From Dasyornis broadbenti (taxonomy: Eukaryota; Chordata; Aves; Passeriformes; Dasyornithidae): a stretch of DNA of 64,000 nt. The notes beneath the pieces are model-generated. The model saw only the letters and a list, made by a program, of their open reading frames with translations. It was not told the DNA's origin and searched no databases. The stretch spans positions 5,088,525-5,152,524 of the forward strand of contig VZRN01000634.1 of NCBI GenBank assembly GCA_013397935.1. Reading direction: 5' to 3'. How positions within the stretch are numbered: the stretch's first letter is position 1; every line of letters begins with the position of its first letter. Made by a program: the position numbers and the translations under genes. This document shows, piece by piece, positions 38,903 to 53,900 of this stretch.

Positions 38903-41900
38903 GTACGGGGCGGGACGGGACGGGCACCGGGGGCAGCGCCGGGCCCTGGCAGGGGCCGAAGCTCGAAGGGGTGGCGGGAGGACGCGGGTCCCCGGCTGAG
39001 GGGCGGCAGCGGCGGCTGGGGAGTGCGGGCAGCGTGTGCGAATGGCTGCTGAGGGACTCGCGGGGGCACCTCCGTGACATCGGCGGGGACATCCACCCCA
39101 CCGTCCCGGGCACTCGCAGCTCTCTGTGGGGCTGCTGCTAACACTTAAATGGCCGCATTTGCGTAGAAGTGGTGATGTCGCGGAGCGCCGTGTGGAGCTG
39201 GCACTGGGAGGGGTTTGCCAGGACCCCGGCCCTGTGACAGGCCACAGACCTCCTGCCCCCACACCAGAGATCAGCGGCTCCTTTGGTGCCTCAGAAAGCC
39301 TGGTCTGACTGACTGTGCCTCCCTTGCCAGCCCTTATTCCCGAAATACCATCCTGCTGGTCAGCTTTGCGTTTGTGCACGGAAAATGGCTCTGAAGAACT
39401 GAACTTCTGGCTCTTTGCAGTACATGTGCGATAAGCTGATAATATATTTTTTGTCATATCTTGCCATAGAAGTAGTTTTAAATCTTCAAAGTCGTTTTTC
39501 TAATCGCTATGCCTGCTTATAAATAACATAAAACTTTTTGAGTCTTTCTCATTAAAGCACATCTCTCTGTCTATGAATGATTGCACGCATCAGACTCTTA
39601 ATTCTACTCTTTCTGCTTTGTCTGATCCTGTAGAAGTTCATCCTGTTCAGGTGAATAATGATGGAGACCTGGAATGTCTCGCTGTAACTTACCACAATGT
39701 AACTACAAGAGAAATTTTAAAATACTCCTTCGGAACAGAGATTCTTGTTGTTTGTGTATCAAAATCATCTTGAAGTATTGAAATAGATTTCTGTCTGTAG
39801 AAGCCAGTGACAGTGACATGGTTCAGCTTGTTTCTGATAAGCCCCCCACCTTAAGTTCTGCGTTGAGCTCTAGGCTTAAAATGCATCAGTCAGATTTTGT
39901 TTGCCTTTGTAAAGAGCTCAGGGTGTTGGTTGGAGCACAGATGGGGAGACACTTGTAAATGTTATTGTTTTCTGTGTGAAATTAGTAACTCTGGTTTTGG
40001 AGTTCACTAATCTGTCAAACTGTGTCTGTGGGATTTAAGATTTCTAGCAGTTTGGAATAGAATGAATGAGTTTCTTAAAGAAATTGCTGGTAACAGTGAT
40101 CAGCAAAAGAAAGCAATCCCCATATAGTATATGTGTAATTCCTTAAAAGATTTCTGATTTATATCTGGATTTTTTGAGCGATTATAAAACCATACTGCCC
40201 CTGTTGTTGACCAAAACTCTGCTAAAAATGCAGAATTTAAGTTCTTGAGCAAATTAGGAGATCCCTTCTGTGTCTTAACCCTGTTCTGTGGAGTGGTATG
40301 AAGTAATGAATCCGACATTTTCATATGCGCTCAGGTTTGAGAATATTTTGAGTGTGTGAGAAGGAAGCTGAAGCATCAAACTGTTAAGGGTGAGATATTG
40401 AACATTCTTCAGTGCCATGAGGTAAATAGTGTTCGTGTAGGCAATGCAGAAATTCAGAGGGTTATGAAAATGATATGAATGTTAAGCTATTGAGCTATTC
40501 TAGCCACTGAGGGAACAGGAGCTGCCTGTGCCAGAGAGAGCAGGTCGTGTGCAGCCATCGGGTCCAATCTTGCCTGCTTTGGAGTGAGGTGTGCTCTTGG
40601 AGCTTTGATGGTGCGGGAGGGAAGTTCTCTGAGCTAACTTCTCTGAATTATTGCTGTATTTGGCAGGGGTGATTGTATTTAAGGATGCCTTTTTGCCCAC
40701 CTGTAGACAGTACTGCTATAACTAATTCCAAGATTCTCAGGATTCTGCACATCAGGAATTATTTTGTCTTCACATTCCTTTTTACCAAGAACATACATGA
40801 GTGGTGATTAACACTGGTGACTGACTGGGGGTTTTTAAATCTGTATTACATTTCTCAGTACGGAATATTGTTCAGAGTAGAACTTTCATGTGTCCTGTCT
40901 TTGGGAAGTGACTCCTGAGGAATTATCTTAGCCTGGTTTTCAACTCTCTGGTTTCTAATGCTGTAACCAGTGCTGAGTGTACCTATGAATATCTAATTGT
41001 CGTACTGTAATAACAAGAATGTCTCTGTTTAATGGTATTTTTAATGCATAGTAGTAATTGCATTAATTTCTGCATGTGTGGCCTTTTCCTTGTTTTATAG
41101 GTTGTGCATATATTACATTGAGTAATTAGATTGAGAGGTAACGTAAGCTTTGGATTTGTTTTTATTTCAGCCTTGTTTAACTATTTGCCTGTATTAAGCT
41201 CAGTGCAAATGGAACCTCACGCTAAACTTTAGTCGTCAGTGCTTCAAGTAACATCTAAGTTCAATTAATTCATCAATATCTCTTTGGGGAAAGGAAATTC
41301 TCTTTTTGAAGAAACTCCTTTTTCTTAACTTAGATTAGATATTTTCTTGCATGAGCAAGTTTTAGAGCAAGATGGATGTGGGTACAAAAATACTGGTCCT
41401 GGTGGGTGCAGCAGCTACGGTTTCACTACTGTCACGGATTTACATCCATAGTTCTAAAGAAAACTAGATTATCTCATGATATCAAGCTGGTGAGCATATC
41501 TTGAGGTTTTTGATGGCCAGCACAATATTGACAATTAAAGCTGTTGTGATGTTGTTGTTTTGCTCTGCTCCCCTTTTGTTGCAGCCTTGAAGTCACTCTC
41601 TCCTCCCTGTCTCCTACAGTCACTCTTATCCCTGCTTTCCTGCTTTTTGAACATGGTGCTGTGGTCAAGTTGTCCACTAACCAGGCAGGAATGGGTTTAT
41701 TAGATGGTTCTTGGCCAAAGCAGATCTTGTGCAGGATCATCAGTCCTCAGAGCAGGTCTGCTATTTGGGAAGGTCTGCTCTTTGTGAAGTGATCCATGGT
41801 GGTTTTTGTTGGTCTAAAAGCCTGTAGGATTTGGGTTTGGAGGGTTGATACAAGTGCTTGCTCAAGGAATTCAAAGTGGGCATTAGACATGTTCACTTAA

Positions 41901-44900
41901 GGGAATTCCTTATTGAGAAGCTTTTGTGGGGTCACTTTTAGATTAGTGCAGGCACTAAATGTGGTGCAGTGATAGCAGGAGGGCCCATGGGAAGTTCTTT
42001 GGCAAATATTCCAAAATGGGCGTCTGTTTGAGAGTGACACTCAGAACTGGGAATCAGTGGCAGAGCTATTGTCTTCAGGCTCTTGTCAAATAGGAAAATT
42101 CATAGGCAAAACATTCAGCAGTGTTGCGTTTAGGGCAGAAACCCTGTAAGTGCCAAGATTTGCAACTTTGTGGCTGTGCAAAGTGGTGTGGATGCAGGTG
42201 CAGGGTCGTGTTTACCTTGGAATTTCTTCAGTTAATTGGATTGTATTCAGTCTTGACTTCTTGTCTCTGGCACTCCCCAAGACCTGCATTAACTGCTGGG
42301 AAAGTTGTAAAAGGTATGCCTCTTTAAAAGGTGTTGTATTCAAAAGTTTGTCTGCCAGTAATTCTAATTTTTTTCTAAAAAGGAGTTATTCTTTATAAAA
42401 GCAGTCACAGTAAATATTCTGGTTCTATGCAATTTTCTTTCCATTCTGGTTTTCAGTGGTTATAAATAACACATGAAATGACTTTCAAGGTAGAAAGCAG
42501 GAATCCATTTTGAAAGATTCTATAAAATAAAGAGTGATTTATGGTTTCATATGATTTTGGCTGAAAGCACTCGGGCTTTGCCAGGTCATCAAAGTCCTGT
42601 CAGGAGAATCTATTATTTATTGTTCGATATGCTGGGAGTGGTGTAAGTACTTTATGTTTATCTTATGTAAGTGTAGTGTGTTAGGAAAAATCACTTCCAG
42701 ATACTAACACAATTTTTAAAATATACCTTGAGAAACTAACCTGAATATTACAGATGTGAACTTCAAAGTTAACACTGAAGATTGATTTAAAAAAAATTAA
42801 TAATTCCTAATGGTTTGATTGTTGCAGGATATTTTTAGAATGTGCTAAAATGTTTTCCAATACACCCTTTGGGCTGATATTTTGGTTACATTACCTTATA
42901 TAACTGCACAGTCTTCAGTTTATATCAGCAGCTATTTAGAGTTGATGAAAGCTCGATGGAAAAGCAGCTGAAGATGGATATTTTTTGACGTCAGTGGTCA
43001 TTGTGGACTAACACAGTGGCACTGACTTGTAATGTTGATGTCTAGAAGCAGGAAATAGACCCACATTTTTATAATCATTTGTAGATAAGTCATGGCCTGT
43101 CCATGTGAACGTCAAACAAAACGAACACTGACTCACAGTGCTGTCCTTTGTGTGTGTCCCCCTTTCATTTTTTCAGTATTCTCCAAATGTAAATGTACTT
43201 TTATCTTTTTTACTGATTTATTTTTTTAACCTGACTGAAATTAAGGAGTTGTGTTCTGGCCTGGCTTCCAGTCTGGATTTTGGGTGTAGCAGAGGTGCCA
43301 TGGTAGCCTTCTGGGAGGTTTGGGCTCCCCGTGGTAGCTCAGATGGGTTTCTTTCCCAGATACTGTGCAATGTCCCTGGCTGCTCTTGTGAGCAAACGCA
43401 TTGTTCTGTGAACCCTTTGTTGTCCTTCTCAGCCTGTTTGTGTTCTGCAGGTTTTCCAGATTATATTGCTGATTTTACAAAATCACAGCCTGTAGGACTC
43501 CTGTGACCCTACTGTGAAAAATACTGAGTAGGTCATCTGCATATGAAGGTGAAAAACTCCTTTAGAAAAAGGCTTAGCAAGGTACTTTGAAATTCCAGTC
43601 TGCGTGAGGAAGAGTTGAAACGGCAGCTTTGTGTATCCCAGTAGGAAACATGGCTCCACCGCTGGAGAATGCCATAGAGCTGGGGGTTCAGTGCTCCTGC
43701 AGGAGCTCCTCTCTGCGGCTCTTGTGTGCTGAGGCTGCACCAGAGCACCCTGGGCCAGCCCCTGCTGCTACCTGGGAATTACCTGAACTGCTAAGGCAGG
43801 AGGAGAAACTTTCTAAATCCCATTTTGTGGAATGTTTAAAAATGTGTAAGGAGCAAGGAGAGCAAGCTGTCTTCCCATGGGGCAGCAGAAAAGGAAGTGA
43901 AAGTATTAGAAGAGTTGAGTGAAAATAAAACACCAAACACACTCCATGATCATTTGGTAGTGAGCTCCTCCAGAGTCAGCTGCTCTTCTCTACTTAGAAG
44001 TTCAGATGAAAACAAAATTTACTGCAGCTGGTCAACTGTCTGACTTCAGAAGATTGTTTTGAAATACTCTATGTTCCAACATTTTTTATGCATTTCCCTT
44101 CAACATTTTATATTATGAAAAAGCTGATTGTGATGTTAGTAGATAGAGTGAAGCAAATTAAACATTTAATCCTTTTCAAGATGAACCTTGTGTAATTCAG
44201 TAAAAACTTATCAGCTGGATGATTGTGAAAGAGTTTGTAGTGAACAGCTCAGGAACCAAGATGCTCCCCCAGGTATGGAGCTGTTCAGTTTATAAATTGC
44301 TCGAAGCAGTGACTGCGTCCTTTTCAAGTCACTGCAAGAGGCAGTGCAGCACTGGAGCAGCAAGTACAGCTGCTAAGCAGGAGACACAATGTGTAAGCCT
44401 AAAATTAATTTTTGATCACACAGAGGTGAATTATAACTTTCCGTTATTTTGTAAAACTTTAGAAATTAATTGGCTTTTAAAACTGAAGAAAAAATGTTTT
44501 TCACCTTAGCGGTTATCTCAAATTTTAATTTTGTTGTATTGAAACTACAAATAGAATTGGTTTTTTGGTAACTAAATAATGTGTAGCTAATTCCTCTATT
44601 TCTTTTTTACTTCTAAAACACTATTCCTGAAAATGAGAGTATGGCTGATTTTGTTTCATAGGGGAGCTCCAAAAATTCAGGTAATGGAGCTTATCTTGGT
44701 GAGAGGTTACTGGAAACAGCTAGATGCAGACTTCAAGGTCAGCTTGCAGCAGCCACCTCTGTAAGATTTATTGAGATGAATCTGCCTGTTCTGTGTCCAA
44801 GAAGGCTGGGCTGGAGACAGTGCTCAGACAGTGGCAGTGAGAGTGAGTGCTGTCAGAGGGGAATGTACAGATAAACCTCATCCTTGCTGCTAAGGCTGTC

Positions 44901-47900
44901 CTGAAGCTGCTGTTTGTGCTGCCTGCCTGCTGGCAGCCCTCGCTCTGTGCTGCAGCTCCTTCTGAGGCAGCTCTTGAGTCTCTCTCAGCAGTTCCCAGTG
45001 CTTTGTACACAAAAGTTGGTCCTACAAACCTCTGTTTCCGCTGAGTGCTGAAGTGGCCGTGCTGCCATGTTCATTGGTTTAATTGGAGCCTAATTAGTGT
45101 TGCAATTTAGCCTGCTTGCCATTTTATTTCTTTCCGACAGGAAGCTGAACACAGGAGGCCATGGGTGCAGTCAGCGTTGTTCCTGCACCAGCACCAGAAA
45201 GACTCCTGGGTTGGCTCACTTTGACTTTGCAAGGTGTTCAGTGCAGCAGTGAGTGCATTGCCTGCTGCATGGTGCCAAGTACCACCTATGAAGTTCTACC
45301 TGGGAGAGCATGTTAGCAATCCAGAGCTCACTAAGGAGTAAAGTTGCTAATTTTGTACTTATTTTTATATCTGTGTGCAGATGGAATTTCCTACCTCACT
45401 GAAATTTTAAATTAATGTTTTCTTGAGAGGCCGGAGAAGTTGATTTAATACCGCATCTGATAAATTGAGGTGGGGAAAAAAGGCAATGGCTTTAAGGAAT
45501 GATGACTGAGATTCCAACTGGTAGTAACCAGTCCTCCTTCATGAAGGAAAACTCTTTATCCTTGTTTTTCCTGGTAAGAGAAATGGGGTGCAGGAGAATT
45601 TAACATAATGCAAATATTTCACATGTAAGCATTCTAAGGGGGGGATATGAAAAGACTGGGAAGTCAGAAAATGTTTATATTTCTTGGTAAGAAGCTCTGC
45701 TATTTCTAAATTGTTTCTGCTATTTCTAAATTGTTTCTGCCTCAAATACAAAGAACTTCTGAGTCAGCATGTTAAATTGATACAAGAATTGTATGGATTC
45801 CTAATTCTTCCCCATAAATCCCTTTCATGCTGCCAGATGTTTATGTATAACACACTGAACTCTGGATCTGTTGCTGCTTTCTTGTGGTTGGATCATGCCA
45901 TTCCTTATTTCCTGCTAATACCATTGCAAATCTAAAAATTGTTTGGATTTGGAACCTTGAGAAAGGGTTCTTTTGCAGAAGCCCTTTTCAGATATTTCAG
46001 ATACAATAAAATGGGAGCTGTCTTTCATAATAACTGATCTGTGTAATAACTTACTTGGAAAATATTGGTTATTATTAATTGTGCTAGAGGCCAATCATGA
46101 TTCAGTAATTTGATTGCTGAGTTTGATAATACAGATTTAGAATTTTTTAACAATAATCTAAGAGGAGATGTAGATTCTCATTTAAATCTTGCTGTTCATG
46201 ATGATCTACGTTGGATCCAAGTCGTTACTCAACTGTCTGCTCAAAGACATTAAACATCAGGAGTGATACATGTCCTTAATCCTTTAAGCTGGCCAAACCA
46301 CCAGCTGACTGATCCCCAGGAGGGATGAGTGGCAGCAAGTGTTAGAATGATCCTTCATGAGTAAAACGGCCCAGAGATATCCAGGTTTATTGACTCGTTA
46401 GGCATAGGGGAAACTTTAGAATCCAGTGTCTGCTCTGCCCTGTAGTAAGGGTCCAAACACACTTCAAAATCTGAATATAATCCATCTCAGAGTTTTTGAC
46501 AAATCGAAGTTCAGAACAGAGAGTTGTTTACAAGTAGGAACAGTTTCTAAAAACACATATTTCTCTGTTACTGAATCATCTGAAGGGGACCTATTTTGCA
46601 CAACTCTCTGAGCATCCTGTAGTAGACAGTTCAGCTTTCCATGCTATCATTTCATAAATTGCCATTTCTGTAAGCAGGCTTTTCCAAGTTAGTTTTTTCC
46701 TAGACAGAGAAGGACTGTCTATAACTGTATTGTAATTGTCCAGAACCTTCTTTCTTGGAAAAGGCTTTTGCTCAGTAACCGCCATGCAATGCAGGTCACA
46801 TGTAGGAGTAACTTAGATTTAACAAAGCTGCCTCTTTTCATTGTGTCCTTGTTGCTGTTGGAGAAGAGAATTCAGGAACTGGTGCCATGGGACAGTCCTA
46901 TGTCTTGGGTTTCCTGAGGTATTGTCACCCAAGAGCAAAGGGTGTCCTGCTCCGTGAGGTTGTTGGGAGCCTCTCCAAAAGCTGGGATGCGCAGGCCTCA
47001 CCTTCCAGCCACGTTCCCACTCTTACCAGTGGGTGTGTGGGGGGCCACGGTGTCTTAGGAGCACAGGGTTGGTGAAGAAAATTGATGCCAGCTTTCAAGA
47101 GCGAGGAAGCTAATTCAGGGAACAATTTCATCCAAGGTTAATGGAAGAACAGACCTCCAACACAGTATCAATTGGATCAAGCTTAAAGCAATCAGTTATG
47201 CCCTGGTAGCTATAACTCGGCCCAGGTCAGCCAGGCAGCACTGGTGATGTTTTACAACACTTTCTCAGTGGCTTTTATCAATAAGGAAGCAGAAACAAGT
47301 TTCTCAATTCCATTTCTAGAGTAATACTCTCTGTGCCCCAATGAGGGAAAGAAAAGCTTTTTCAGAAACTCCAAACAAAGAGTAGTTGTAGATTCTATTC
47401 CAGATAGTTTATAGAGGGAGCGAAATGAACCATATATATAAATGGGGGACAGCTGAGTGTGGAGCTTTCACATAATGACTGTGCAGCCAGCATCTCGTGT
47501 CAGTCCTGAAGCCTGTGCTGCACTTTCGTATTTTCTCCTTGTGTCCTTGGTCACAATGGTCTGTGTTTTGACTTCTTGCTTCCAAAAATTCAGCTTGAAA
47601 GACTGTTGGCCTTTCTAGGCTGTGAAACAAATGTCCCAGGAGCTGCTGAAACTGTTCATCCCTCTTTCTGTCCCTGGAGGTTAATTCTGTGTTAAACCTT
47701 CACTTGCTGGGGAAGGTCAGCAATGCAAAACTGTTCTCAGTTTTTCTGCTTTATCAATTCAGAAGAGGATTTTCTTTGTTTAATCCATCCAAAAAGTAAT
47801 CATTAAAACCAGAAAATTTGCAGGGAAGGTGTAGCTATTTTCCTGGAAAATTTGTTATGCCTGTCTAAACCTTCTATGTATTGATACAAATATTTGTACT

Positions 47901-50900
47901 TTTGGACATCACCATAGAACTGCTCTCCCAAAAACTGACCATGTATTTGTTCTGGACGGAAGTCGGGAGTGGCAGAAGATAAGGGCAGAAGTTTCGTATC
48001 TTTGTTTTGATGATTGTGTTGGCCTTTGCTGATTTAAAGAGTTTGTGAAGCTGTGGTCTGGTGTATCCAGCTCCCAGGAGGTGTTTTCTAGATTGCTGTG
48101 TTTTATTTGTTTGTGAAGGTACTGTTCCCTCTAAGGAATAGCCAGCACAGGTATGGAATTCTGTGGGAGATGGTGTTTGTCATGGAGTGAGACAGAGTAC
48201 TTTGTGCCCTTCCACAGCTGCTTTTTACCCCTTCCAGTTTTGTCTCTGCAGTTGCACCAGTGCAGCTGCCTCTGGTGCTGCTGTAAATCAGATCAGCCAA
48301 ACATTCTTTTCACTTTCTTTAATCTCATCACTTCATTGAATACATGGCCTAAGTGTCTCCTAATACCAGTCCCTCAGAATTTTAATTGCTGTTCCTGAAT
48401 TACTTGCTTAAACAGCCAACAGATCATTTAAAAAGAGATTTCAGGGAAGTGGGTGCTGCAGAGCTCCTTAGCTGGTGAGCTGTCCTGCTCTTCTGAACCT
48501 GCTCCGGAGTCCGACTGGGCATGTGAAATCTGGTGAGTGGGAGCAGACTTTACAGAACAGCCCCATCTATTTATTAAACTCCACTTGGGATCCTGGGCCA
48601 TTCCAAGCATGTATTGCTGGTAGAGTTATCACTAGCCTTTTGGTGAGCATTTTTGCTATTTGTTTTTTCTAAATACAGAGAAAACATACTGATTTGATAG
48701 AGTGTAATTGCATAATGTGGGAGATTTTGATAGGGATGCCACTCTAAGGTCAATCACAGTCTTTATGTCAGACACTTTGAAGTAAACAAAAACACCCTCA
48801 AGTAATGCCTGTCTTCATTACCAGGGGTATTCTGACAGAGAATCCCACTAAACTTGGGGTCTCACTGTGCTGGCAGGTACTGTCTGGCTATGATGGCAGG
48901 GTATGCAGAGGAGATGTTGGTGCCAAGCTTTGACTCAGCAGTGTTTGCAAGTAGAATGTGCCATACAGGTATCAAAAAAAGAAAAACAAAAGTTGCGTTC
49001 AAGAGGGTCAAAATGTTAAAGAGCATAAAACAGTGTTCATTATTTTAGTAGCATGAGACTGCTAAACTTTCAGTGACTTGCACTGTAAAATTTCTTTTGT
49101 TTGGGTTGCGTGCTTCTGACCAAGTTCTACCATTATTGCAATTTTTAATATATCACAGCATGCTAAGTTCTAAAAATGGCACGTGTCATTTCAGGTTTGC
49201 CTGAGTCCATTATTGCAGCAGCTTGTGCCAGAAGCGGCCAGAGAGTTCTTCATGTGGATTCGTAAGTTACTCCGATAATTTCCCTTTCTAAGAGCTAAAG
49301 TGACTTGAAGGTTTTTGTGTCTCTGTCAGCGTGGGCTGCAGGACTTCTCCCTCTTCATCTGGCACCAAGTAATGTTATGCTTCTGTCTCTGCCTTATTTT
49401 GGGGATATTGTTTCCATCAATAGAGCAGGCAGTTTTTGGAAGCTAGCTCAGGAATTTGGAACATCAGTGCTGTGGTGAAGGATGCTGTGATGGCTCCTTC
49501 TTTGCTACAGGCAGGAATGGCTACAGGTTTAGTGCTCTTTGTTCTCATTCCTGACAGTAATTATCCTATTCTCTTTGGTGAGAATGACTTGATTTACTTC
49601 AGATTTTTGTTTTCATTAGCTATCAAAGTCTGTAATAATATTGGCCACTGGAACTTTGATTTCTGTTATCCATGCCTCTTTTTAGCTATGATGAATATCA
49701 TTACAATGAATACCTTTTAACAATGTCTGTTGTCGTCTTTGTTAAGGGTCAGAATTATGAATTCAGATTTTTCTCAGAATATAAAGAAACGAGATTTGGG
49801 GTTACTGAAATACCTGTGTTAGATGTGGTACTTTGATGAATCTGTTGTTCCCTACAAAGGCCCAGGTTAGGTCAGGCACAAGGTATTGAAAACATACATG
49901 TGCATAAGGTCTTTGTTTATAGTTTACTTGCTCTCATTACCTTGTGTACCTTATTTTATTACTTTTAATCTCCAGCCACGTTTGCATTTATCATAATATA
50001 CTGCGTAGGTGATTATGGGAGATAGTTTTGAAGTGGCCTATTATAAAATACTGAGTTCTGAGTTTGATTTATAGACACTGTCCAAGCATTGCCATCAGCA
50101 GTAGCTAATCTTATTCAAAATAGTCACTTCACTGCAGTGTTGCCATAAATTGCTGTAGACTGATTTTAAACTGAAGTTAGCTTCTGCCAACTAGTAATTG
50201 AAGGAGCTCTATTTCTCTGTGCCAGCTATCTGTCTCAATAAACGTAAAATCTGTGGTTCTTCTCAGAGAGCTACATTTACTGTAGATATTAATGAGCTGT
50301 TGACATGTGAAATTTCAAGGATATTTGTTAAATGATTTAGAAATGTAATTTGCAATTTAAAATGTGGAGATTGGCACTTAGTTTAAACTTGAAGCTGCAC
50401 TTGAAGTTGCTGGAGAAAGGTAGATTGAGACTAAAAGTGGATTCCTTGAAGTGAATATGCTTCCTGTACTAATTGTGCCCATGCAAAGGACTTTCTCCTA
50501 ACCACTGGCTCAAGTTTCTGCCTTTGGGCCTTTGCTTTTTTGCCTCTTTTAATTCTGTATCTCTGTAGTTATGCACTGGTTTGGTTACTGAGGATGGGGC
50601 AGTTAGGGGTGAGGCATGTTTAACTACATTTTGTGTTTGATTTTCAGCATCTGGAATACAGCATTTGTAGGCTGCAGTTTTATTGTCTGCATCCTTCCTC
50701 ATTGGCTTATCTTTCCCCATAGAATTTAATTCAAAGGCAAAGGAGGGTCAGGATGCAGAAGTTTAACTTCTCTGCTGTGAGAAGTAGAGCAAACTGGGCA
50801 TGTCTTGCTTCTTGACACCTGTTGTCTTTCTTATTTTTTGACTATACTTTGCCCGTAGAGCACGTGAGTGTTCCTCGTGTCCAAAATTCTTTTATTTGAG

Positions 50901-53900
50901 CATCCAAAAGTGTGCTGGGCTTTCTCCCTGTACCTCCGCAATCCAAGATCCCTACTTTTGTAGTTTGTTCCACTTCCTGCTAGACAGTTTCTCTCAATTT
51001 TTTTCACAACTTGTAAAATATATGTTATAATAGACCCTGTGTCGTTGTACAGCCCTCTTTTGGATCTTTAACCGCTGTGAAGTGAGAGAGCTGTGGGAGT
51101 ACAGCAGCCAGAGAGCAAAAAAGGTGCTTCTCTAAGCGGGTCAATTTCTTGCAAGAAAAATAAAGAAGTTATTTAATTTCAATAAGAAAAACTAGGCAAA
51201 AATTTCTTAATTCTGGTATCTTTTGAGCTCTTTTGAAAAAATCCTTTCTTCTGTTTATTTTGGTTTAGGATACAATCTCACAGCAAAGGTGTTAGAGAGT
51301 AAAACATGGGCGCAGCTGGTCCATGGTAATTCCCTTTGGTCATGTTCACATCCCAGGATATTATGTGATGGAGCACGAGTGACTGCCACCATCACCCACC
51401 CTTTTGCTGGGCTGAAGCATCTCAGGAGCTGTTTGGGTTAAACCTCTCCTCTCGGAAGGCCAGGAAGCACCTAAACACAATCGCTGGGCCAGAATGAGAA
51501 TCTTTCAAAACATTTGCCTATGTACAAATAGGTAGCACATGAAACTTTATGGGTTTGAAACAGAAGTCATTTTGTGTTCGGGTCCATAAAATCGATGTGG
51601 CAGTAACTTCCTGTGCAAAGGACAGCTGCTCTGATGGGTCAGGACTTCTTTCTGGAAGATCAAATGCAGGACAGACACATTGAGGCAGCTCTTGGGGGAA
51701 ATTGTGAGGCATCAGCAGCTTCTGTCCAGCCAGCGCCAGCTCTGAGTGTTACACTGGGGTTGGTGGTTGTGACATGGCCCTGGGAAGGGCCAGCTCCTGA
51801 ACAGGCACAGGCCATCAAATGCTTTTTCTGTTCTTACTTAGGTTTTAATTGCGTATCTCCAGCTTTCAGAAGTGTCCAGTTTCTCAAATTGTAGTCTGTC
51901 TGCAAAAGAACACGTTAGATATTCTCTTGGTTCAGATTCAGATTGTTAATCAGTCAGAAACAATTTGTGATTTCAGTGTTCTGGATTGGAATTTGCCTAT
52001 TACTTCGAAAACGGTGTTAGTAACTGAAGAAAAAAACCAAAAGCTAATGCAGGAGAAGAGACAACCCTTTTAGCAGAGGTAAAATTGTACTTTGGCTGCA
52101 TTTCCAAAACTTTGCAAAATGGCTTCAGCAGTTCTGTAGATTAGAGATTTGAAAAATGTGAAGGAAAAGAAGCAGTGCTGTAATTTAGGTGAAACCCAGG
52201 TAACACAGTAGGAGTTTTGAGAAAATATAATTTAGGAAATAATATATGGTAGGGAAGGAAAACCTCTGTGCTCTAACTTGGTAGAAAAAAAAAATTCTGC
52301 CTCTGCTGTTACACCTTCAAAATACTTCCTGTTCTTAGTTAGGGGATAATTGAATTATAACCCTAAGAAGGGGAGAGAATATCCGTCTTGGTAGGTTGCT
52401 AATACAGCCAGAGAAGAGGGGAGCTCTGGCCTTGAGATTTTGGGACAATATTTTAGCTTTAATTAGGCTTTGATCTTGACCATTACTTTAAGGAATTCCT
52501 CAGTTCATCTTCAGGGCAATTACAAAAAAATATTTGGTTACAAAGGAGTCCTAATTGTAAAACCATTAGTCAGCTCTTCTCAGAATTCCTCTTCAAGACT
52601 TCTGCTGTAAACTCTGCTCATTATGTCAGTAATCATGTCTGGTCTGAATTTTTTCTGTAGTGTTTTCAGATGAGAAAATTAAGCAATCCAGATTCATCAT
52701 GTAGTGCAGGGAGACTAATTAAAATTCCAGGATAAAAACAATCTGGAATTTGCTACTTAAGGAGAAGATGAATATTTGAGGTGGCATGACGTGGCTTGGG
52801 AAGGGTGCGCAGACACCAGAGGGCAGGAGGGACAGCTGAGGCTCATTTTGCCCTGGAGAAGGGCTGTACCATCTCCTCACAATGGATGGAGCTCCACAGC
52901 AGGATCGTGGAGTGCTTTGATGAACACACTGGGTTGCCTCAACACTGGGTGAAAAAAATAATTTCAAAGGAAAACTCAGCTGATGAACAGAGGAATGTTC
53001 ACATGAAAGATGTCTGACAGCTCAGAAATAAACTTTTGTAACTTTCTGTGTAAATATCATTGAAGTTCTAGCTTTAGATAGTCGAAATGTGCGTGACTTA
53101 GTATTGGTGTAGATTCAAGAAACCCACTCCTGATTTTAGGCAGGTGTTTTCTGGGATTTCTGTCATCAGTGGCACTGCTTGCTCTAACAGCCTTATATTG
53201 TATTCTATATTCAAGAAACTTGCAGCCAGAGCAGCACATTTCTGTAAAAATAAATCTTCAAGGCCGTGGTTTTTGGAAATCCCAGAATTGACAGATAATG
53301 CATGGATATTGAACTTTTTATTCTGTGGAATCTTAAAAAACATGAAGAAATTACCGTGCACCATTAAGAGCTAAAGCAAAGCTGGAGGTTATCATTGCAT
53401 GCAACTGTCAGTGATTGTTTTACAGATTGAAATCTCATAGAATTGGGCACTTTATAGATTTCATCCTCATTGCTGTGTGTTCTGTGTGATACCAAGCAGC
53501 AGTACTTTTGGAGCTCACCCATGTCAGTCACACTGAAGTCAAGATGAACTCCATCTTACAGAGGATGGGAATTCCTGGCTGGAAACCATCTGCAGATGGA
53601 GCTCTGCTGCTCAGTCATTACAGGGTGTGGGCCCAGTCCCCCCAGTCTGGGGCCTGGAACACCACATTCCGTTGTTGCAGCCACCTTTATTCAGTGACTG
53701 CTGGATTTTGTTGTCTTTGCCGAAGATGTCCTGTTTCTGTTCTTCACTACTGCCTTGCAGGAGCTGAAAGACTTTTTTAGGTCAGTTTGTAGTCAGGAGC
53801 AATTAGGGACTGCTGGGCAGACATCTGTCCTTCATATGCTAAGTAAGCACCGTGGTCCAGAGCATCAGCCTCTGCTGCTGGAGCGGGGCTGACACTCTTA

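Larger units (their letters stand above)
38620..39250 (+). promoter_or_regulatory. CHM: CHM CpG-island promoter and 5' region
   Basis: GC and CpG density rise sharply here and cover the CHM start codon and the beginning of intron 1, as expected for a housekeeping promoter. Visible motifs are the E-box CACGTGAC at 38833-38840, which resembles half of a TFEB/CLEAR or USF site, and AAGATGGCGG at 38851-38860, a YY1-type motif overlapping the ATG. There is no TATA box. The transcription start is not determined. Confidence 0.75.
38903..49194 (+). other. CHM: CHM intron 1 (10,292 bp)
   Basis: The first few hundred bases are CpG island; the rest is AT-rich with no exon that I could support. It contains a 25-bp tandem duplication at 45696-45740. 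Open frames up to about 120 codons occur but show no family similarity or coding signature that I recognise. Confidence 0.9.

Noticed and set aside
38455..39457. Long - strand frames (229 and 318 codons) opposite CHM exon 1
   Set aside because: They are a composition effect of the CpG island; low-complexity Pro/Arg/Ala-rich products with no known match. A divergent antisense transcript is still possible but not supported here.
43138..43506. 122-codon open frame in CHM intron 1
   Set aside because: It does not begin with ATG, has no recognised domain and no flanking splice evidence.
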